DNA from: Clostridia bacterium
GTDB lineage: Bacteria > Bacillota > Clostridia > TANB77 > UBA1234
Assembly (NCBI GenBank): GCA_900753135.1
Contig: CAADXZ010000070.1
Location: 1-5,992, forward strand
Direction: 5' to 3'
Length of the DNA: 5,992 bases
Part shown: one piece after another, positions 1 through 5,916 of the stretch
Position numbering within the stretch: the first letter of the stretch is position 1
Layout: each line of letters starts with the position of its first letter
The notes under the pieces: model-generated
Told to the model about the DNA's origin: nothing
Database searches by the model: none
Seen by the model: only the letters and a program-made list of their open reading frames with translations
Program-made: the position numbers and the translations under genes

Positions 1-663
1 AAGCTTAACATCATTTCTAGTGACAACTGCAAACTCATTATTTTCCAATACACATATTTTATTTGTATATTTCAAAATAGCAGAAAAATCTGATGCTATA
101 AAATTTTCATCATTTCCAATTCCAATAATCAAAGGGCTATTTCTTTTTGTTGCAATTATTTCATTTGGTTCATCTAAACACATAATTCCAAGAGCATAAC
201 TACCTTCTAACAAGTCAGTAGCCTTCTTTATCGCACCTAATAAATTTCCATCATAGTAATACTCAATTAAATTAGGAATAACCTCTGTATCTGTTTCAGA
301 ATAAAACATATATCCATTATCTTTTAGCATTTCTTTTATTGCTAAATAATTTTCAATTATTCCATTGTGTACTACCATAATCTTTCCAGAATTGCTCTTA
401 TGGGGATGTGCATTATTCTCTGTTGCTCCTCCATGAGTGGCCCATCTAGTATGTCCAAGGCCAATAGTTCCATCCACATTTTTCTTTTTCACAAGTTCTT
501 CCAAACTACTGATTCGCTTAGTTGTTTTATATGTATCAAAATTATTTCCATCAATAGTTGAAATACCGCAAGAATCATAGCCTCGGTATTCTAACTTCTT
601 TAAACCAGAAATTAAAATACCTTCTGCCTTTTTATCGCCAACATATCCTACAATTCCACACAT
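1..663 (-). CDS. glmS: Glutamine-fructose-6-phosphate aminotransferase, N-terminal part (runs off left edge)
   Basis: The visible 221 codons are the glutaminase half of GlmS, the cytosolic enzyme that makes glucosamine-6-phosphate from fructose-6-phosphate and glutamine, the first committed step to UDP-GlcNAc and peptidoglycan. The protein starts MCGIVGYVG, so Cys2 becomes the N-terminal nucleophile after Met removal. Also visible are LEYRGYDS (24-31), HTRWATHG (71-78), the NG oxyanion-hole pair (100-101) and SETDTEV (122-128), all standard for class II glutamine amidotransferases of the GlmS type. GlmS is usually about 600 residues, so the sugar isomerase domains lie beyond position 1. The frame is open to the edge. 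The ATG has AGGAGG 11 bases upstream (675-680). The upstream glmS ribozyme independently confirms the identity and excludes PurF or AsnB. Confidence 0.97.
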   Translation of the reverse strand, partial: MCGIVGYVGDKKAEGILISGLKKLEYRGYDSCGISTIDGNNFDTYKTTKRISSLEELVKKKNVDGTIGLGHTRWATHGGATENNAHPHKSNSGKIMVVHNGIIENYLAIKEMLKDNGYMFYSETDTEVIPNLIEYYYDGNLLGAIKKATDLLEGSYALGIMCLDEPNEIIATKRNSPLIIGIGNDENFIASDFSAILKYTNKICVLENNEFAVVTRNDVKL

Positions 664-699
664 ATTTAATTTAACCTCCTATTTTATATATAGTTCGGC

Positions 700-840
700 T
701 AACAATTACTTATACTGTATTTGTTCATGTGTTGCCACACGTTTTTGCCAGTAATTAACGACAGTAATATGCCGTAGAACCATCCGCTGATTATTCGATA
801 AGTTCTATCCTCGTCAACAAATTTCTTTGTCCATGCGCTA
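700..840 (-). promoter_or_regulatory. glmS ribozyme (glucosamine-6-phosphate-responsive self-cleaving riboswitch)
   Basis: On the minus strand the leader reads A|GCGC at 839/838, the expected cleavage point. A short hairpin ACAAA-GAAA-UUUGU follows, then the conserved UUGACGAGG and UUAUCGA segments, and a CAGCGGAUG segment where the consensus has CGGCGGAUG. Helices fit the known fold: UAGAAC/GUUCUA, the hairpin ACGGCA/UGUCGU, then ACUG/CAGU enclosing an A-rich internal loop and a GUGUG/CACAU hairpin, as in the Thermoanaerobacter version. In this family, glucosamine-6-phosphate acts as cofactor for cleavage, and the cleaved mRNA is degraded, giving feedback on glmS. The core ends near 714; the exact 3' boundary before the glmS ribosome binding site is uncertain. 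Two core bases differ from the usual consensus (see findings). Confidence 0.93.
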
Positions 841-881
841 AAAAATATACTCCTTTCATAATTCTTGGCTAGCCTCCTTAG

Positions 882-910
882 ATTATATCGTATTATTTAG
901 TATATGCAAA
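882..910 (-). promoter_or_regulatory. Probable sigma-A promoter of glmS
   Basis: On the minus strand TTTGCA (910-905) and a perfect TATAAT (887-882) are separated by 17 bases. Transcription would start near 875, giving about 36 nt of RNA before the ribozyme cleavage site and placing the whole ribozyme inside the transcript. The -35 box matches consensus at 4 of 6 positions. Confidence 0.7.
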
Positions 911-914
911 CACA

Positions 915-935
915 TATTTTTAGTGATTAAAAATA
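915..935. repeat. Short inverted repeat between divergent promoters
   Basis: TATTTTTA (915-922) and TAAAAATA (928-935) are exact inverted copies around a 5-base spacer. They lie between the -35 box of glmS (905-910) and that of the 661-residue gene (956-961). The position suits an operator, but the arms are almost pure A/T and could arise by chance. Confidence 0.3.
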
Positions 936-955
936 ACAGTTAACTAGAGCAACTC

Positions 956-984
956 TTTTCAAACGCATAAAAATAGCGTATAAT
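956..984 (+). promoter_or_regulatory. Probable sigma-A promoter of the 661-residue gene
   Basis: TTTTCA (956-961) and a perfect TATAAT (979-984) are separated by 17 bases. Transcription should start near 991, immediately before the AAAGGAGGG ribosome binding site (992-1000), so the 5' leader would be only about 17 nt. The promoter diverges from that of glmS. Confidence 0.72.
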
Positions 985-1007
985 GTAAGTAAAAGGAGGG
1001 CTTATAT

Positions 1008-2993
1008 ATGGATAGAAAAGAATTAAAAGAACTATACGAAATTTATAAACAAAATAATAATACAAATCTCTTTTCACGTTTTTCATTTAACAGAAAAATG
1101 AAAAGCCCTGAAATTACATCTGCCATATCGAATATACGAGATTATTTAAACCTTCGTGGAATGACACAATTAGATGCCTCAAAGGCATATTTAAACCTTA
1201 ACAAATGGCTATCTACTGAAGAAATATCAAACATGTTTGCAAAACAAACAGATGATATTTTCAATGACTCTAATATTGAGATTGGTGAAAAAATTGCTAC
1301 TGCTTTTGGGTTTGATAAAAATTCAGCCTTTGCTCTTGTAAACGATAACTTTATCAACATTGCTTTAACTCAGGACAAAGACACTTTACAAAACCTATTT
1401 CAAAAATATATACCAACAATATTCGAAATGCATTTAAGAAGTGATGAAGGATTTTTCTTATATGACGATATGACGCAAATAGCTGAAGACCACTACACTT
1501 TAGAAGGATTCAAGTCACTCTTGAACAGTAATTCTCCTGATGCAATATTTATAAAAAGGCTGGCACAATTAGAATTTGGTAGACTCACAAAAGCATATTC
1601 ATTTGAAGAATTAAGAGATAAACAAGAAATGATTAATAATGATATAAAATTAGGATTAGATAAAAAAATACTAAACTGTGGTCCAAGTAGTATTTATCTT
1701 AAAAATCTAGAAGATTTCAGAGCACTTGCACCATATATAGATGATAACATCCTAGAATCGATTGAACACTCTAATGAATATGTTAAACAATTAGAAAATC
1801 TAATAAATTCAGGTAGATTTTCTGGAGATGAACTTTCAAGACTAATAGAATGCAAAGACACTCTATCTAAACTAGATATTTCAAAGCCAAAAGAATTACT
1901 CTCACTTTTTAAAAATAATCCAGAACTAGCTGAAAACATTCATGATGCAGTCTTAGATTATGAAGTTACTTATCGTGAGGATATAGTAAATAACATCACA
2001 GAAGTACATCCAGAAAGAGTTCAGCAAATTGAAGTTAAAAGTGCTGTTTCTCCAGAAACAAAAATGAATATAAATGGAATTCTTGTAGATTCATTAGAAA
2101 AATTGGGAAATCCACTTATACATATGTTTAACAAAAAAGAAGCATCAAGTATGAATGTGGCATTATACATTTCCCAAAAGGCAATAGAAAAAAGTATCTT
2201 AGATCGTTCAATGGACGATTCACAACTTAAAGACTTCATAACTAAATTATATGATGTTGTATCAAATTCTTCATCATCTTGGAGAAACCCAAATGAAAGA
2301 TATGATGAGAGTAAGGCTTACAAAGAAATAATGGCTTTAATTCCCGAAAAAGATAAAGAATACATCAATCAACAAGCAAAAGACTATTACACAAACATCT
2401 CTAATCCAGCAAAAATAAACCAACTAGACACTCTTGATGAAACAGCACGCAAAAAAATAACAGAACTAGTTGATTCATCTATCTCATTACCACTTACAAT
2501 TAACACTAAAGAAGTTCCTCTTTGTACAATGGTAATGAAAATGAGGAATGCAAATGATATAAAAAAATATGAGGAAGGTATTGCATTAATTTTCGACAAA
2601 AATGGCATAACTCCAGAAGACATTATATTAAGCTCTAGAGATAACCTAGAAATAAATAACCATTCCCTTTCAACATTACACTTTGACCACATTCGCGACG
2701 TTAAGAGAAGTAGTGCTGGGTTGACCACATTGCAATTAGAAGACGGAATTAGTGACATGACCAGAAGAACAAACAATGAAGTGGACTTAAATAGAGCTAA
2801 TATTAAGCCATCAGGAATATTATATTTCGGAAGCAGAACACTTACACCAAGTGCAGTAGACAATTTATCTAAAGCGTTAGAAACATCAGAAGAACTTGGA
2901 ATTCCACTTGTTTTTGTTGATTCTGATTCATTAAAAAGAGAATTTGATGAACGCCGTTCATTAAATCAAAAAAGAGAAAATGTAGAAAGATAA
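1008..2993 (+). CDS. Hypothetical protein, 661 residues, unknown family
   Basis: I do not recognise this protein. It starts at an ATG 7 bases after AAAGGAGGG and ends at TAA just before a strong hairpin, so it forms a complete single-gene unit with its own promoter. It has no signal peptide, membrane segment or lipobox, and is rich in Asn, Lys, Glu, Ser and Leu, so it is probably cytoplasmic and largely helical. Only three cysteines are present (224, 282, 506), with no zinc-site spacing. The C-terminal part looks most structured. Residues 603-638 (GILYFGSRTLTPS, then a helix, then LGIPLVFVDSD) read as strand-helix-strand, like half of a Rossmann-type fold, and residues 521-543 (YEEGIALIFDKNGITPEDIILSS) may be a related element. 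The tail (646-661) is charged. Base composition matches its neighbours. I see no nuclease, kinase, ATPase or helicase motif, and give no function. Confidence 0.9.
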   Translation: MDRKELKELYEIYKQNNNTNLFSRFSFNRKMKSPEITSAISNIRDYLNLRGMTQLDASKAYLNLNKWLSTEEISNMFAKQTDDIFNDSNIEIGEKIATAFGFDKNSAFALVNDNFINIALTQDKDTLQNLFQKYIPTIFEMHLRSDEGFFLYDDMTQIAEDHYTLEGFKSLLNSNSPDAIFIKRLAQLEFGRLTKAYSFEELRDKQEMINNDIKLGLDKKILNCGPSSIYLKNLEDFRALAPYIDDNILESIEHSNEYVKQLENLINSGRFSGDELSRLIECKDTLSKLDISKPKELLSLFKNNPELAENIHDAVLDYEVTYREDIVNNITEVHPERVQQIEVKSAVSPETKMNINGILVDSLEKLGNPLIHMFNKKEASSMNVALYISQKAIEKSILDRSMDDSQLKDFITKLYDVVSNSSSSWRNPNERYDESKAYKEIMALIPEKDKEYINQQAKDYYTNISNPAKINQLDTLDETARKKITELVDSSISLPLTINTKEVPLCTMVMKMRNANDIKKYEEGIALIFDKNGITPEDIILSSRDNLEINNHSLSTLHFDHIRDVKRSSAGLTTLQLEDGISDMTRRTNNEVDLNRANIKPSGILYFGSRTLTPSAVDNLSKALETSEELGIPLVFVDSDSLKREFDERRSLNQKRENVER

Positions 2994-2994
2994 C

Positions 2995-3031
2995 AAAAAA
3001 GCTAGCCAAACTATTTATTTGACTAGCTTTT
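2995..3031. terminator. Bidirectional intrinsic terminator between converging units
   Basis: AAAAGCTAG (2997-3005) pairs with CTAGCTTTT (3023-3031), and CAAA (3007-3010) with TTTG (3018-3021). There is one C/A mismatch and a 7-base loop. On the plus strand the T run ends the 661-residue gene 3 bases after its stop codon. On the minus strand six A's (2995-3000) give a U6 tail about 16 bases past the tRNA-Thr 3' end, so the same hairpin can stop both transcripts. Confidence 0.85.
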
Positions 3032-3046
3032 CTATTATTTTCAATA

Positions 3047-3122
3047 TGGAGCTTCTAACGGGAGTCGAACCCGTGACCTCATCCTTACCAAGGATGCACT
3101 CTGCCAGCTGAGCTATAGAAGC
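3047..3122 (-). tRNA. tRNA-Thr(GGT), CCA encoded
   Basis: The minus strand folds as a full 76-nt tRNA. The acceptor stem is GCTTCTA/TAGAAGC, the D arm GCTC with an AGCTGGCA loop, and the anticodon stem CATCC/GGATG with loop TTGGTAA. The T arm is ACGGG-TTCGACT-CCCGT, the discriminator base T, and the 3' CCA is encoded in the DNA. The loop gives anticodon GGT, which reads the threonine codons ACC and ACU. It lies 89 bases downstream of the sigH stop and has no obvious promoter of its own, so co-transcription with sigH followed by processing is possible. Confidence 0.97.
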
Positions 3123-3126
3123 ATTA

Positions 3127-3153
3127 AAAATGAAAACTTAAAGTTTTCATTTT
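3127..3153 (-). terminator. 12-bp hairpin between sigH and tRNA-Thr (terminator or processing structure)
   Basis: AAAATGAAAACT (3127-3138) and AGTTTTCATTTT (3142-3153) are perfect inverted copies with a 3-base loop. Read from sigH on the minus strand, the 3' arm ends in a U5 run, as in an intrinsic terminator, although only 3 of the 12 pairs are G-C. The hairpin ends four bases before the first base of the mature tRNA. It could therefore equally be a partial terminator or part of the 5' leader removed by RNase P. Confidence 0.55.
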
Positions 3154-3211
3154 ATTGCTCTTTATTAGCAAAATATCATAAATTATTTAATATTATAATT
3201 CTCATTTAAAA

Positions 3212-3859
3212 TCACATATCTTCTTCTATATATTTGCATGCTTTTTTCTTTATTCTTTGTACTGCGTTGTCTACAGCTTTTACATGAGAGTCAAGCGATG
3301 ATGCAATTTCTGAATAAGATTCTCCTTCTAAATACCTACTTAAGACTTTTTGTTCAAAGTCACTTAATATTTCGCTCATCTTTGTTTCTATTTTTCTGTA
3401 TGTTTCAGCTGTTGTGATAGTTTCTAATGGATCTGGTACAGTTTCCATATCTAGCATTTCTATAACAGATCTATCATCTTCGTCATCAAATGCTGTTTTA
3501 TTCAAAGACAAGTACGAGTTAAGAGGTATATGCTTCTGACGTGTTGAGGATTTAATTGCTGTCATTATCTGTCTTTTTACACACAAATCAGCAAAAGCTT
3601 TAAATGACACATCTTTATCCACATCAAATCCTTTTATCGCTTTGAATAGACCAATCATGCCCTCTTGTATTATATCTTCTTTTTCTGCACCAACAATAAA
3701 AAATGGCTTTGCTTTCAAATACACGAAGTTCTTGTATTTTTCCATTATTTCATTTAGTGCATTTTCGTCCCCAAGTTTTATCTTTTTTATATATTCTCTG
3801 TCTATCTCATTTAGTTCTTCTGTTTCAGAGTTTACACAGCCTAACGTTTTCTTTCTCAC
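3212..3859 (-). CDS. sigH: RNA polymerase sporulation/stationary-phase sigma factor SigH (Spo0H)
   Basis: This 215-residue protein closely matches Bacillus SigH in length and sequence. SigH directs core RNA polymerase to early sporulation and transition-state promoters. Sigma region 2 spans about 28-112: LGDENAL, KYKNFVYLKA, then EDIIQEGMIGLFKAIKGF (region 2.2 core binding). SFKAFADLCVKRQIMTAIKS follows (2.3-2.4, -10 melting and recognition), then the SigH signature TRQKHIPLNSYLSL (106-119). An acidic linker (124-148) leads to region 4 (about 163-212), with LSDFEQKVLSRYLEG and a helix-turn-helix SYSEIASSLDSHVKAVDNAVQRIKKK that reads the -35 box. The start is GTG: the codon just before it is an in-frame TAA, so no longer form exists. 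GGGAGGG lies 10 bases upstream (3870-3876). A tRNA-Thr follows downstream, and the region upstream is gene-free. Confidence 0.96.
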   Translation of the reverse strand: MRKKTLGCVNSETEELNEIDREYIKKIKLGDENALNEIMEKYKNFVYLKAKPFFIVGAEKEDIIQEGMIGLFKAIKGFDVDKDVSFKAFADLCVKRQIMTAIKSSTRQKHIPLNSYLSLNKTAFDDEDDRSVIEMLDMETVPDPLETITTAETYRKIETKMSEILSDFEQKVLSRYLEGESYSEIASSLDSHVKAVDNAVQRIKKKACKYIEEDM

Positions 3860-3895
3860 TTACCTTATACCCTCCCAAAAACTCTTACATTCTGT

Positions 3896-3925
3896 ATTAT
3901 ACAAGGATTTTAGAGTTAAAGTCAA
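3896..3925 (-). promoter_or_regulatory. Probable sigma-A promoter of sigH
   Basis: TTGACT (3925-3920) and a perfect TATAAT (3901-3896) are separated by 18 bases on the minus strand. The start site would be near 3889, leaving about a 30-nt leader to the GTG. This is the strongest promoter in the window by consensus match. An inverted repeat begins 24 bases upstream of its -35 box. Confidence 0.8.
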
Positions 3926-3948
3926 TACAAATAAAGTAAAATAAAAGA

Positions 3949-3994
3949 TTTGTCCACAAAAAGCAGGTCATACAACTGACTTTTTGTGGACAAA
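3949..3994 (-). repeat. Perfect 15-bp inverted repeat upstream of sigH (terminator-like hairpin or operator)
   Basis: TTTGTCCACAAAAAG (3949-3963) and CTTTTTGTGGACAAA (3980-3994) are exact inverted copies around 16 bases. Inner CAG/CTG and GTCA/TGAC pairings are also possible. On the minus strand the hairpin is followed by a U-rich run (TCTTTTATTTTAC), so it could terminate a transcript coming from 4000-4500. On the plus strand no T run follows. Because it lies just upstream of the sigH -35 box, a two-site regulator binding element is the alternative. Confidence 0.6.
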
Positions 3995-4507
3995 CCAGTA
4001 TGTGTTATTAATAAGTTCCTATATAAGGTTTCTTATTACCGATATATGCACCTTTTTAATTTTAAACAACGCTATAAGGATTTGTATCCTTAACTAGTAT
4101 TTCTACCATATTTGTTAAAATATAAAAACATTAAAATTCATTATCTTAGTTTCTTTTTTAAAACTAGCGTCACTATCTAGTCGAATAAACTTACTTTTAA
4201 ATACCTCTTTTCAATCTAAACGCTCATAGCAATCTGTGAAAATAAATTTTACTTTTTATTATTTTAAAAATAATCATTTAAAATCGATAAAACAATCTTT
4301 CTCCTACAAATATTATTCAAAAGATATGCCATATCAGTGCTATAAATCTGTATTCTGCAAAGTATGTGTTACTCGTGCACATTCCGAATTTTTATTTTTA
4401 AATTCGCTTAACTATCAATGAGTGAAGTCCCCTTCACTTCAAAGATATTTTATCATTTTAGTTTTCTATTAGCAAGAAATTTTATATAAAATTTATCGAT
4501 TTTTTTG
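3995..4507. other. Gene-free AT-rich intergenic region
   Basis: I see no supportable gene here. The longest open frame (4236-4421, plus) starts at GTG without a ribosome binding site and looks like chance in AT-rich DNA; minus frames are about 20 codons. Small hairpins are present: TAAGGAT/ATCCTTA (4075-4092), ACTAG/CTAGT (4163-4181), CGAATTT/AAATTCG (4385-4406) and AGTGAAG/CTTCACT (4421-4438). AGTATGTGTTA occurs twice, at 3997-4007 and 4361-4371. No conserved structural RNA was recognised. Confidence 0.6.
4477..4494. repeat. Perfect 18-bp AT palindrome upstream of the DUF4015 gene
   Basis: AAATTTTATATAAAATTT is its own reverse complement across all 18 bases, centred between 4485 and 4486. 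ATCGAT and a T7 run (4500-4506) follow. It ends about 13 bases before the putative -35 box, so it could be an operator. With the T run it could also act as a weak terminator. Its pure A/T content makes chance a real possibility. Confidence 0.35.
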
Positions 4508-4535
4508 TTGTTTTTTCTACACCATCATATATAAT
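4508..4535 (+). promoter_or_regulatory. Probable promoter of the DUF4015 gene
   Basis: A perfect TATAAT (4530-4535) follows a weak TTGTTT (4508-4513) at 16 bases. A T-rich tract (4500-4517) overlaps the -35 region. Transcription would start near 4542, and GGAGGG (4550-4555) sits 5 bases before the ATG at 4561. Confidence 0.6.
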
Positions 4536-4560
4536 CAAATTATAGATATGGAGGGATTTC

Positions 4561-5856
4561 ATGGATAAGAAAATAATAGGTGTTATTGTAATTGTTGTAG
4601 CAATGGCTGTTGGTCTATTTATTGGTTTAAATGATACTAATTATATTAAAGAAACTAATTCCAATAAGCTGTTTTCTGGTGATAATGAGAAAAAAATAAG
4701 TGGTGATATAACTGAAAATATATCAGGTGAAATCACTATAGATAACTCAGGTGAAACAATTGAATCTGGTGAAATTATTGATATTCCAGTTATTAATGAA
4801 TTTGTTCCTGACAATGTTCGAGCTGTATATGCAACAGGTTGGGTTATGGGAACTCCTTCAATAAGAAAAAACATGATTGATAAAATAAAAGAAAATGGTT
4901 TTAATGCAATTGTAATAGATATAAAAGATGAAGCTGGCCAATTATCTTACACTTCTGAAGTTCAAACAGCAATTGATATAAAAGCTTCAAGAAAAATGAT
5001 TTCAAACATTAAAAGCGTAATTGAGGAATTGAAAGAAAATGAAATATATGTAATCGGAAGAATTGTTACATTTAAAGATCCTATATATGCCTCAAACGTA
5101 CCAGAAATAGCATATAAAAAATCAGACGGAACAACATGGAAAGATTCAAATGGTAGAGCTTGGCCAAATCCTTACAACACCAAATCTTGGGATTATCCAA
5201 TAGCACTTGCTAAAGAGGCTGCAACTCTAGGATTTCAAGAGATACAATTTGACTATGTTAGATTTCCATCATCTGAAGGTAGAACAAAAACAATAGCTTA
5301 TGGTTTTGATTCTGCAACAAAATCAAAGTCAGATACAATAAATGCTTTTTTGGAAAAAGTAATGGAAGAGCTAAAACCGTATAATGTTCCTGTATCGGTT
5401 GATGTGTTTGGGATTACAACCAAACGTGATGGTGATTTTGAAAATATAGGACAAGATTTTGCAGAAATTTCAAAAATTGTTGATATTGTTTGTCCTATGA
5501 TTTATCCTTCACATTATAATTTTAATGAGTATGGAATTGCAAAACCAGATTTGAATCCGTACAAACTTATTCAAAGATCGCTAGAAGATGCATACAAAAG
5601 ATTTAATACACTTGCAAGTGGTGATACAACTGTAAAATTCGCAAAAATTAGACCTTACCTTCAGGACTTTACTGCTAGTTGGCTTGGAAAAGGAAATTAT
5701 TTAGTATATGGCGAGAAAGAAGTTGCTGACCAAATTCAAGCAGCATACGACTGTGGTATATATGATTTTTGCTTGTGGGATCCTAATAATAAATATTGCT
5801 ATACAGCACTAAGCAAAGTTTCAATTTCTAGCGAAATAACAAATAAAACATATTAA
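4561..5856 (+). CDS. Membrane-anchored putative glycoside hydrolase (DUF4015 family)
   Basis: This 431-residue protein begins with a short positive stretch and one hydrophobic helix (about 5-23), a signal-anchor or uncleaved signal peptide with no lipobox Cys, so the rest should face outside. Residues 38-77 are a polar linker in which SG[D/E] recurs at 39, 47, 55, 63 and 69. The catalytic-type domain (about 87-422) has the order expected of the DUF4015 putative glycosyl hydrolase TIM barrel: VRAVYATGW, NAIVIDIKDE (115-124), YVIGRIVTFKD (163-173), EIQFDYVRFP (227-236), VSVDVFG (278-284), VDIVCPMIYPSHY (307-319), RPYLQDF (364-370) and YDFCLWDP (401-408). Asp231 and Asp281 sit at strand ends, where barrel hydrolases keep acidic residues; their catalytic role is my inference. 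Substrate is unknown; a cell-wall or matrix polysaccharide is plausible. It appears to be transcribed alone. Confidence 0.88.
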   Translation: MDKKIIGVIVIVVAMAVGLFIGLNDTNYIKETNSNKLFSGDNEKKISGDITENISGEITIDNSGETIESGEIIDIPVINEFVPDNVRAVYATGWVMGTPSIRKNMIDKIKENGFNAIVIDIKDEAGQLSYTSEVQTAIDIKASRKMISNIKSVIEELKENEIYVIGRIVTFKDPIYASNVPEIAYKKSDGTTWKDSNGRAWPNPYNTKSWDYPIALAKEAATLGFQEIQFDYVRFPSSEGRTKTIAYGFDSATKSKSDTINAFLEKVMEELKPYNVPVSVDVFGITTKRDGDFENIGQDFAEISKIVDIVCPMIYPSHYNFNEYGIAKPDLNPYKLIQRSLEDAYKRFNTLASGDTTVKFAKIRPYLQDFTASWLGKGNYLVYGEKEVADQIQAAYDCGIYDFCLWDPNNKYCYTALSKVSISSEITNKTY

Positions 5857-5916
5857 AGTGGGAATAAAAAACAACACACAAAAATTAAAAATTTCTTTTT
5901 CTTCCCTATTGTACAA

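Noticed and set aside
367..561. 64-codon plus-strand open frame
   Set aside because: It lies antisense within the glmS coding region, whose motifs are unmistakable.
793..859. Short leader peptide starting at an ATG just upstream of the glmS ribozyme
   Set aside because: The frame runs through the conserved ribozyme core, and the nearby AAGGAGG lies too far from the ATG and at or before the probable transcription start.
2387..2863. 158-codon minus-strand open frame
   Set aside because: Antisense shadow of the 661-residue gene, which has its own promoter, ribosome binding site and terminator.
3047..3122. tRNA-Thr as an integration (att) site for a mobile island
   Set aside because: No second copy of the tRNA 3' end was seen, and no integrase, excisionase or phage gene is present.
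3642..3944. Two overlapping plus-strand open frames of 78 and 100 codons
   Set aside because: Antisense to sigH and its promoter; the sigma-factor frame is certain and these have no ribosome binding site.
4255..4330. Minus-strand 22-codon frame starting MAYLLNN
   Set aside because: No ribosome binding site at a useful distance, no recognisable small-protein features; length is within chance.
4236..4421. 61-codon plus-strand open frame in the intergenic region
   Set aside because: It starts at GTG with no ribosome binding site, has no promoter, and its composition (F, Y, K, S, N) is what random AT-rich DNA gives.
4520..4540. Sporulation sigma-E or sigma-K type -10 (CATATATAAT) before the DUF4015 gene
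   Set aside because: The alignment to CATACAAT or CATANNNTA is imperfect and no matching -35 was found; the TATAAT reading is simpler.
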